DNA from: CAVRAW01 sp963716135
GTDB lineage: Bacteria; Planctomycetota; Planctomycetia; Pirellulales; JADZDJ01
Length of the DNA: 64,000 nucleotides
Direction: 5' to 3'
NCBI GenBank assembly: GCA_963716135.1
Contig: OY970289.1
Location: 1,860,001 to 1,924,000 of the forward strand
In this document: positions 56,679-64,000 of the stretch, in pieces
How the letters are laid out: each line of letters begins with the position of its first letter
Numbering within the stretch: the stretch's first letter is position 1
Notes under the pieces: model-generated
What the model was told of the DNA's origin: nothing
Databases searched by the model: none
What the model saw: only the letters and a program-made list of their open reading frames with translations
Program-made: the position numbers and the translations under genes

Positions 56679-57425
56679 TTACAAATGACTTTCCAGCAGC
56701 AGCCGCAGCTTCCGCAGCTCGCCGGTATGATCGATATCGGGCATCGGTGTGATGTGCACGCACAGCGCCCGATTGTAATCGTGCATTCCCAATTGCGTGA
56801 TTAGCCGGCTGTACTCGATCTCCCCTTGCCCCACGCGCACCTGAAATTTGTCTTTCGTCGAGTCGCGCAGATGCACGTGCACCGTGTGCTTGAACACCTG
56901 GTTGTAATTGCCCCCTTTGTGCGGACCGTGCACGAAGTGGCTGGGATCCAGCGTCAGCCCCAGCCCCTTCACTTGCTGGCACAGCACGACCGCGGTTTCC
57001 GGATCTTGCGAGATGCGACCCTCTTCGGTGAGCACTCCCACCAGCGCGCCCCCTTCGGAGGCAATCCGCACCAGTTCGCGCAAGCGTTCGATTTCCGCGT
57101 TGAACGGCGTGCCCAGCTCGCCGCTGCGGACCATGATGGTCACGACCTTGATCGCTTTCGCCAACCGGCAACAAGCCCCGAACTGCCGATAGTAGTCGTC
57201 CCCCGGATCGGGATCGACGGCAAAAGCCAGCGGCGTGAGCCGCTGCGTGTTGCGGCATCGGGCAATGGCGCGCTCCGTGTCGGCCAATACTTCCGCCGGC
57301 TTCAGGCAGCCATCCCCGGCCCGGATGCTGATCTCGACCCGGCTGAATTCCAAATCCGCCAGCCGGCTCACTGCTTCGTCCAACGACGCGCCGGGAAAAC
57401 AATCAGTAGATGCGGCAACAAGCAC
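56679..57425 (-). CDS. Sugar-phosphate isomerase/epimerase-like TIM-barrel protein
   Basis: 248 aa from GTG 57425 with GGAG upstream. It shows the AP-endonuclease-2/xylose-isomerase-like TIM pattern: ASTDCFPGASLDEAVSRLAD, FSRVEISIRAG, KVVTIMVRSGELGTP, VGVLTEEG, LGLTLDPSHFVHGPH and HTVHVHLRDSTKDKFQVRVG, which hold the metal-binding Glu/Asp/His residues. It is common in planctomycete genomes; substrates are usually unknown. The ORF extending to 57584 has an improbable N-terminus and was not used. Confidence 0.8.
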   Translation of the reverse strand: MLVAASTDCFPGASLDEAVSRLADLEFSRVEISIRAGDGCLKPAEVLADTERAIARCRNTQRLTPLAFAVDPDPGDDYYRQFGACCRLAKAIKVVTIMVRSGELGTPFNAEIERLRELVRIASEGGALVGVLTEEGRISQDPETAVVLCQQVKGLGLTLDPSHFVHGPHKGGNYNQVFKHTVHVHLRDSTKDKFQVRVGQGEIEYSRLITQLGMHDYNRALCVHITPMPDIDHTGELRKLRLLLESHL

Positions 57426-57637
57426 TCCGTTTCTCCTTCCTCTTCCGCTTAATCCAATCCGTGGTCCGTGGGTGTAGCTTACTGCCCAATGCCCCGCTGT
57501 GGCAACACCGTCTCCTGCTGTCTCCACCTCGCATTTGCGACATTGCCCGACTGTGTCCGTCGGGCCACGAGAGTACAATCGCAAATAGAGTCGTGCTTTC
57601 CTTTTGAGCGAGTTAACCTCCTAATTTTCATCAACGC

Positions 57638-60623
57638 ATGTCCGGATTTCGGATCGCCGCCGACGCCCCCTGGTTCCTGCTGCTGCTGGCGGCGCTGCCG
57701 CTATTGTGGTGGTTTGGCGCGCACAGTTTGGCGGGCTTGGGCCGCGCTCGGCGGTCGGTTGCGCTGGCTGTGCGCAGCGCCGTGATGATCCTGATCATCC
57801 TGGCGCTTGCGGAGCTGCAACTCGTTCGCACCCGCGAAAAGATGACGGTCATGTATCTGTTGGATCAGTCGGCCAGCATTCCGCCGCAGCAGCGGCAAGA
57901 AATGATCGACTATGTCAACGCCGAGGTTAAAAGGCATCGCCGCGGCGAGCTCGGCGACCGCGCTGGAGTGATCGTATTTGGGCGCGATGCCACGCTGGCA
58001 TACCCTCCGGTCGACGACGATCTCCACCTCAGCAGCGAAGCGGAAGTGCGCGGCGAGGACGACCACACCAATATCGAGGCCGCCTTGCGACTGGCGATGG
58101 CTTCCTTCCCGTCCGATGCCGCACGGCGTGTCGTTATTGCGACCGACGGCAATGAGAACCTGGGCAATGCGCTCCAGCAGGCGCACAGCATGGCCGACGC
58201 CGGCGTCGGAATTGACGTCGTACCGCTGCGCTATCCGCCGCACAGCGACGTGGCCGTCGAGCGCATCACGGTTCCGCCGCAGATCGGCCGCGGTCAACCG
58301 TTCGATCTGCGCGTCGTCTTGAACAACTCCGCCGGCCACGACGCTCCGTCCGGTGGCCAGGTGAAAGGTCATTTGGAAGTTACGCGCAAATCCGGCGAAA
58401 CTGAAAAGCTGCTGGCCCGCGAGCCGCTGGTCTTGGAACCCGGCAAGCGCGTGTTCAGCTTGCGCGAAGAAATCGATTCGCCAGATTTCTACACGTACCT
58501 GGCACGATACATTCCCGAAGATCCTGCGCAGGACGCCGTGTCCGCCGACAATCGGGCCACGGCCTTCACGCACGTTCGCGGGCAGGGGCAGATTCTGCTG
58601 ATTGTCGATGCCGAGAATCCCGGCGAGTTCGATTCTCTGATTCAGCGGCTGCGCAAAGAGAATTTGCACGTCACGCTGCAGCCGAGCAACCAGTTGTTCA
58701 CTTCGCTGGCGGAACTGCAGCCGTTCGATGCCGTGATTCTGGCAAACGTCCCGCGCGAAAATTTCACCGCCGCCCAAGTGAAAATGCTGGCCCTCAATAC
58801 GCAGCAGATGGGCTCAGGCCTGATCATGCTCGGCGGCCCCAACAGCTTCGGCGCGGGCGGCTGGGCCAATAGCGAAGTCGAAGCAGCCATGCCGCTGGAT
58901 TTCCAAATCAAGAACACGAAAATGCGCCCCGCCGGCGCACTGGCGCTGGTGATCGATCGCTCCGGCTCGATGACGGGCGAAAAACTCGCCATGGCCAAGG
59001 CCGCCGCAGCGGCCTCGGTCGAAGTGCTCTCCCCCGGCGATTACGTTTCCATCGTCGCCTTCGACACCCAGCCCAATCTCGTGGTGCCGCTCACGAAAAA
59101 AGAAGATTCAACAGACATCCTTTCGCGGCTCGATTCCGTCGGCGCCGCGGGCGGCACCAACATGTACCCCGCCCTGACGCTGGCTTATGAGCAGCTTGCC
59201 CAGGCCGCCGACGCCGGCGTGCGACACATCGTGCTGCTGACCGACGGCATGACCGAAGGCGCCGGCTACCAGCAACTGGTCGAACAACTGCGGAAGGATC
59301 AAAACGTCACGCTCTCGACCGTGGCCGTGGGCGCTGACGCCGACGTCAAGCTGCTGGAGCAATTGGCCCGCGCGGGCGGCGGGCGATTCCATCAGGCCCT
59401 TTCCCCCAGCTCCCTGCCCCGCATCTTTCAGCAAGAGGCTCGCATCGTCGCCCGACCGCTGATCTTCCAGCGTGATGCCGGCTTCCAACCACGCCTCGCG
59501 ATGCCGCACGAAATCCTCAAGGGCATCACCGACGCGCTGCCCCCGATTACCGGCTACGTGCTGACTAGCAAGAAAGAAAATCCATTGGTCGAAGTCGCGG
59601 CGATTTCTCCCGTCGGACCCGACGACTCCACCGCCGACAACCGCACGATTCTCGCCGGCTGGACCTATGGCCTCGGCAAAGCGGTGGCGCTGACCACCGA
59701 CGCCGGCCAGCGCTGGGCCAGCTCCTGGACCAGTTGGCCCTACTACGACAAGCTCTTCGCGCAGATCGTCCGCTGGTCGAAGCGCCCCGCGGGCGATCAA
59801 GGAAAATTCAGCGTCGCCGCCGATCTCGACGGCAACAGCGTGAGCGTCGCCGTCACGGCCCTGGACACGCACGATGAGTTTGTGAATTTCCTGAACATGA
59901 CCGGCCACGTCGTGAGCCCCGACATGAAGCCGATCGAGTTGAAGTTGCGCCAAATCGCCGCAGGTCGTTATGTCGGCCGGTTCGACGCGCCCACGCCGGG
60001 CAGTTATTTCCTGATGCTCAATCCCGGACCGGGCATGGCCCCGGTTCTCGCCGGTGTGAACATGCCTTACTCGGCGGAATTCTTGGACCGCCAGCCGAAC
60101 GAAGGTTTGCTCAAAGCTTTGGCGGCTCTAACGCCGAAAGGGACAACCGAATCCGGCCTGCTGATCGCCGATGCGCACGGCCAGTCGCCGGAAGCGCGCC
60201 TGAACTTCGATACCTTCCGACGCAATTTGCCGCAGGCCAGAAGTTTGCAAGCGCTCTGGCCGGAACTGGTTCTGGCGGCGGCGTGTATCTTCTTTCTCGA
60301 TGTGCTGGTGCGTCGAGTTCGGCTGAATTTCGCCGCGTTGCCGCGCCTGGCCGACAGAGCTTTTGCCCAACTTCGAAACCGCCAGCCGCGGCCCGCTCCG
60401 TTGGAATCGATCCAGCGGCTGCGCAGCCGCAAGGCGGCCATTTCGCAACAGATTGCCTCTCAGCGCGCCGCGGCCCAATTCGAGCCGCTGCCCAACGATG
60501 TGCTGACTGGTGCGAAGTTCGACCAGTCCACCGTGACGCTCAAAGACGAACCACTTGAAATCGACGAAACCTGCGCCGATCGTCTGCTGCGCAAAGAAGA
60601 AAGTGTGGGAAGAGCGAAACTGA
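57638..60623 (+). CDS. Large membrane protein with two VWA domains and a glutamine-amidotransferase-like segment (one indel near 3' end)
   Basis: About 995 aa once corrected. Two N-terminal membrane helices (PWFLLLLAALPLLWWFGAHS, VALAVRSAVMILIILALAEL) are followed by a first VWA domain (MYLLDQSASIPPQQ), a GATase1-like part (GQGQILLIVDAENPGEFDSL, GGPNSFGAGGWANSEVE) and a second VWA domain with an intact MIDAS (LALVIDRSGSMTGEKLAMAK, DGMTEGAGYQQL). A further helix is near the C-terminus (LVLAAACIFFLDVLV). As read, the frame runs on to 60703 into the convergent gene. Restoring a GC pair near 60591 gives a basic C-terminus ending KVWEERN and a stop at 60623, removing the overlap. Confidence 0.85.
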
Positions 60624-60634
60624 TTCGCCCTGCA

Positions 60635-61264
60635 CTAGTTTTTCGGACGACCAGCCGCGTGTCCCGGCGGCGCGCCTTGCGCCGTCAGATCGATATACCA
60701 TGACCCGTCGATCTTCTTGAAACTCATCGGGCTGGAGTTTTCCTCTCCGTTGCGTTTCACTTTGACGTTGGCCGTGGCCGTGTCTCCCGCCGTTTTCAAG
60801 TCCGACAATTCGGCATGAGAATAGGCCTCCATTTTTTCAGCTCGATCCTTGCCGGAAGCGTTCGTTTCCATCCAGGACATCATGTCGGCAAAGCAGGCCG
60901 GCTTGTCTTTGACGTCGGCGATGGTTTCCTTAACCATCGTTCGCGGATCCTGGCCAGGCTGTATCTTTGTGGGGTCCATTTTTTTGACGCCGTATTTTTC
61001 TACGACCTTTTGAGCATCCGCCGCTTTCTCCGGGTCGATGCCAAAACCCATGCTCATGGCCATGGCCAACCCGCCCAGCATCATATCCTGGCTATCGGGA
61101 GTCATTTGCGCAAAACCGCTCTTGTAATCCTTGCTCTTCATCGCCGTTTTGAAATTCTCGAACACGCCTTCGGGCGAAGATGCGCCGCCGGCGGCCAGCG
61201 CGACCAGCGGAAAAATCAAAGCCGCCCCCATCGCCCACACCATCGCCCGAGCTTTCGTTGTCAT
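60635..61264 (-). CDS. Secreted protein of unknown function
   Basis: 209 aa. Signal peptide (RAMVWAMGAALIFPLVALAA) followed by a single compact domain: PEGVFENFKTAMKSKDYKSG, FAQMTPDSQDMMLGGLAMAM, and C-terminal ATANVKVKRNGEENSSPMSF, KKIDGSWYIDL. The 'F...FK.A...KDY......MTPD' start and 'F.k.dG.WyidL' end resemble NTF2-like/DUF4878-type secreted domains. No catalytic residues identified. It is convergent with the VWA gene; corrected coordinates leave 11 nt between the two stops. Confidence 0.65.
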   Translation of the reverse strand: MTTKARAMVWAMGAALIFPLVALAAGGASSPEGVFENFKTAMKSKDYKSGFAQMTPDSQDMMLGGLAMAMSMGFGIDPEKAADAQKVVEKYGVKKMDPTKIQPGQDPRTMVKETIADVKDKPACFADMMSWMETNASGKDRAEKMEAYSHAELSDLKTAGDTATANVKVKRNGEENSSPMSFKKIDGSWYIDLTAQGAPPGHAAGRPKN

Positions 61265-61394
61265 GAATCAGATCCTTGTAAAGCTGTTTTCGATTTCGGC
61301 GCCCCGCGAAGGCCCGGTGTTCACTGTCGCCGCTGACAAGTTGTCCGTCAAGTGGGTGCTAGCAATCGCCCCCACGACCGCCAGGGCGCCGTTG

Positions 61395-62460
61395 CTAAAC
61401 CGATTCGAAGCGATTCGCTTGCCACGTGTCGCGGCGACTCAGCTCGGCTTCCAGCGCGGCACGCAAAGCCGGTTTATCCAGACACCATGCCGGCGCTACG
61501 AAATAATCCGGCGGCGCCTCGCCGCTCACACGCTCCACCACCATCTCCGGCGGCAAAAGCTCCAGGAAATCCACCAGCACCTCGATGTATTGGTCACGTC
61601 CCATCAACCGCACTTCGCCTCGGGCCACCTGATCGGCCAGCGGTGTATCCTTGACTGCATACAAGTTGTGCAGCTTAACCGAATCGAGCTGCAAACGTGC
61701 TACCTCGCGCGCGGTGGCCAGCATGTCGGCGCACGATTCCCCAGGCAGCCCCAGAATCACATGCGCAAATCTCGAAGCCCCGCCCCCGGCTGCGCTCGAT
61801 GGCGTCCAAAAAAGCATCGTAATGATGCCCGCGGTTCATCCAATCCAGCGACCGATCGTGAATTGTCTGCAAGCCGTACTCAACCGAAAGGTACGTGCGG
61901 CCGGCCAGCTCGCCCAGCAAATCCAGCACCTCGTCAGGCACGCAATCCGGCCGCGTGCCGATCGCCAAACCGACAACTTGCGGATGCTCGATCGCCGCCT
62001 CGAACAGCGGCCGCAGCTTTTCCACCGGAGCGTAGGTATTCGTCGCCGGCTGAAAGTATGCCATGAACTGATCGCAATCATAACGCCACTTCAATCGCCG
62101 GATCCCCTCCGATATTTGCCCCCGCACGTCGCGCGGGCTCATCCGCGGGCTGCGCCGGCTGGGGCTGAAGCTCCGGTTATCGCAAAACGTGCAGCCCCCT
62201 CGGGCCACCGTGCCGTCGACATTCGGGCAGGTGAAACCGGCATCAATGCTCACCTTTTGCACGCGCCCGCCAAACTTCTGGCGCAGGAAAAAGTTGTACG
62301 AGTGGTAGCGTAGCCCCGCGGTACGCCACGCAGCATTCGCGCCCACCGCTTCCGGCTCCGGAGAAGCTACTCCGGCAGCCCGCAGCCTATTGGGCGATAC
62401 ACCCGCTGCCGGCCGCATTTCGGCTATGGCATCAGTTTTTTTCGGCTTGGCGGGCGGCAT
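61395..62460 (-). CDS. TIGR01212-type radical SAM protein (one indel)
   Basis: Restored length 355 aa. The cluster motif is in VSIDAGFTCPNVDGTVARGG followed by CTFCDNRSF, i.e. C-x(n)-C-x-x-C as in the YhcC/TIGR01212 family. Other blocks: QISEGIRRLKWRYDCDQFMA, YFQPATNTYAPVEKLRPLFE, GLAIGTRPDCVPDEVLDLLG, YLSVEYGLQTIHDRSLDWMN. The frame breaks near 61764, where two bases of a GCGC run are missing; correction restores EICAHVILGLPGES. The first ~45 residues are Pro/Ala-rich and variable. The reaction catalysed by this family is not established. Confidence 0.88.
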
Positions 62461-62591
62461 TTTAGTTGACCCCCCCTGGGTCGTGTGCATAGATTCAATT
62501 GGTGGCAGGCATCATCATTTTTATCACCGGTCATAGTAAGTTGAAACGGGGGAATTAGCATGCATCCGCGATTTCCCTCAGGGAGCTTTTC

Positions 62592-63063
62592 ATGTTGGGC
62601 GAATTACTTCCGCTGGGCGGCGGCGATCCCATTCCGCTGTTGAAGCAGCAGCTTTTGGTCGGTCGCCGGGAAAGTTGCGACATCGTGCTGCGGTTTGCCA
62701 ACGTCTCCGCGCACCACTGCCAATTGAGTGTCCAATCCGGCTACTGGTACGTAAAAGACATGGGGAGCAAAAACGGCATCAAGGTCAACGGCGTCCGCTA
62801 CGCCGAGCGGCGGTTGGACCCGGGAGATCAGCTTTCCGTGGCCAAGCACCAATACGAAATCAAATATTCTCCCGCCGAATTGGGCGCCGTCGGACCGCCG
62901 CCGGCGAACGAAGAGCTGCCCAACGACATTTTCGGCAAGTCGCTGCTCGAAGCGCACCGGACTGGCCAAAAAGCCCCTCAATTTGCCCGACGACGGGCAC
63001 AAGCGCTACGATGTAGCGGACGACTCCGCCGGCCAAATCAAAGACCGCAACCGGCCGACGTGA
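62592..63063 (+). CDS. FHA-domain protein (one indel)
   Basis: Restored length ~156 aa. FHA domain: LLVGRRESCDIVLRFANVSA, HHCQLSVQSGYWYVKDMGSK, NGIKVNG, with the conserved G-R, S-x-x-H and N-G residues that bind phosphothreonine. The C-terminal ~50 residues are polar (LPDDGHKRYDVADDSAGQIK). One extra G near 62952 breaks the frame; removing it gives LLERTGLAKKPLNLP and a stop at 63063, 67 nt before rsgA. FHA modules read Ser/Thr-kinase signals, and planctomycetes have many such kinases. No kinase gene is nearby. Confidence 0.85.
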
Positions 63064-63129
63064 TCTCATAAAGCCGGCGATGGTATCGCCGGTCTGCTAG
63101 GTCAGCTCATTGGCTCCGACTGCTCCCGA

Positions 63130-64000
63130 ATGTCAAAACGCAAAATCCGCGCCGACTTTCGCAAGAACCGCACCACTCGGCAGCGCGAAACCGATCGCAC
63201 CCGACGCTTCGATCGGGATAGCATCGAGGATGCCGACGAACCGCGACAGGAGCGCATCAGCGGCAAAGGCGAACTCACTCGCCGCCGGACCGTCGTCGGC
63301 ACCGAGTTCGAGCAAGATACCGGCGGCTTCGCCGTGCAGCCCGACGTCGATCTCAGCCAATGCCGCCAGGGCCGGGTGCTGGTCGTGCACGGGTTGCTGA
63401 GTATTGTCGAGGGGGACGACGGCACTTACTTCCGCTGTGCCACGCGACGATTGTTGCGAACCATGTCGACCGATCAGCGGCACGTCGTGGCCGCGGGAGA
63501 TCGGGTTTACTTCCGTCCCGCCGACGCAAAAACAGGCGGCAATGTCTCGGCTGCAGAGGCGGTTGCCGAAGGGTTCATCGAACGGATCGAGCCGCGCTAC
63601 TCCGTGCTCAGTCGCACGGTGCGCTCGCGCCAACACGTCATCGTCGCCAACGTTGATCAAATGGTCATCGTCTCCAGCGCCGCCGAGCCACGCCTTAAGC
63701 CCGGCCTGATCGATCGCTACATCGTCAGCGCCGAAAAAGGACGCCTGCGCCCCATCGTGTGCGTCAACAAAATCGATCTGGTGGACCCGGCCGATCTCGA
63801 GCCCCTGGTTGGCGTCTTCAGCCGCATGGGATACCGCATGCTCCTGGCGTCCGCCACCACCGGCTTCGGCATCGACCGCTTGCGGCGCGAGCTGGTCGGC
63901 AAGGCCAGCGTCGTCGTGGGTCAAAGCGGCGTGGGGAAATCGTCGCTCTTGAACGCCGTCGATCCGGAATTAGGTTTGCGAATCGCTGCCGTCAGCCAGG
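63130..64000 (+). CDS. rsgA: Ribosome small-subunit-dependent GTPase A, 5' part (runs off window)
   Basis: 290 codons visible from ATG 63130. The N-terminus is basic (SKRKIRADFRKNRTTRQRE) and precedes an OB-fold (QGRVLVVHGLLSIVEGDDGT). The circularly permuted GTPase follows, with G4 first (PIVCVNKIDLVDPADLEPLV) and then G1 (VVVGQSGVGKSSLLNAVDP), the diagnostic order of RsgA/YjeQ. It checks late 30S ribosome assembly. The zinc-binding C-terminus is outside the window. Confidence 0.93.
   Translation, partial: MSKRKIRADFRKNRTTRQRETDRTRRFDRDSIEDADEPRQERISGKGELTRRRTVVGTEFEQDTGGFAVQPDVDLSQCRQGRVLVVHGLLSIVEGDDGTYFRCATRRLLRTMSTDQRHVVAAGDRVYFRPADAKTGGNVSAAEAVAEGFIERIEPRYSVLSRTVRSRQHVIVANVDQMVIVSSAAEPRLKPGLIDRYIVSAEKGRLRPIVCVNKIDLVDPADLEPLVGVFSRMGYRMLLASATTGFGIDRLRRELVGKASVVVGQSGVGKSSLLNAVDPELGLRIAAVSQ

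Overview
The window looks like a chromosomal segment from a planctomycete, probably of the Pirellulales. This is inferred from gene content: a DUF1559 prepilin-like protein paired with a small lipoprotein, a DUF1573 protein, several zinc-ribbon membrane proteins, an NHL/thioredoxin lipoprotein, a two-VWA-domain membrane protein, Cys-rich outer-membrane proteins and high G+C. I see no prophage, insertion sequence, CRISPR array or recognisable defence island. Most of the window is core metabolism and information processing.

Layout. 0-6.5 kb: 5' part of pgi, a GT-C type membrane glycosyltransferase, DUF4404, a secreted protein, prs, a GlmU-like nucleotidyltransferase, then the lipoprotein/DUF1559 pair. 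6.8-10.8 kb: argB-argD-argF and rph. 10.8-16.5 kb: a minus-strand yraN, rplS, trmD, rpsP, HEAT-like gene and ffh series, interrupted by three plus-strand genes. 16.8-22.4 kb: two tandem Cys-rich outer-membrane paralogues, an NHL/thioredoxin lipoprotein and DUF1573. 22.4-25.5 kb: a feoA-feoA-feoB-Cys-rich iron(II) uptake operon with a Fur-box-like palindrome. 25.5-38.9 kb: Zn-ribbon protein, M32 carboxypeptidase, a translationally coupled uvrA-unknown-thiF set, murD, a GerW/YtfJ-like gene, dapL and a putA-type proline catabolic gene. 39-43 kb: a surface-polysaccharide style cluster of deacetylase, unknown 117-aa protein, carbamoyltransferase and SGNH hydrolase. 43.3-48.9 kb: korAB, an HD-domain hydrolase and a Zn-ribbon membrane protein. 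49-55 kb: a MarR regulator with a MacAB-like efflux pair and an outer-membrane protein, then tRNA-Asn. 55-64 kb: Zn-ribbon protein, c-type haem protein, sugar-phosphate isomerase-like protein, VWA protein, secreted protein, TIGR01212-type radical SAM, FHA protein and the 5' part of rsgA.

Two patterns cut across the genes. First, fourteen genes, including rpsP, trmD, murD, uvrA, dapL, argD and korA, are interrupted by small indels (19 by my count). Restoring one or two bases rebuilds a full-length family member each time, so I annotate them as one CDS each and regard sequence error as more likely than decay. Second, the spacers carry several small repeat families: 7-bp-period arrays, three copies of a 30-bp REP-like element, a ~108-nt inverted repeat, and a pair of ~75-nt G+C-rich hairpins.

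No clearly new multi-gene system is evident. The best candidates for unexplored biology are the paired Cys-rich outer-membrane proteins, the unknown gene locked between uvrA and thiF, the 117-aa protein overlapping the carbamoyltransferase gene, and the heptameric intergenic arrays.
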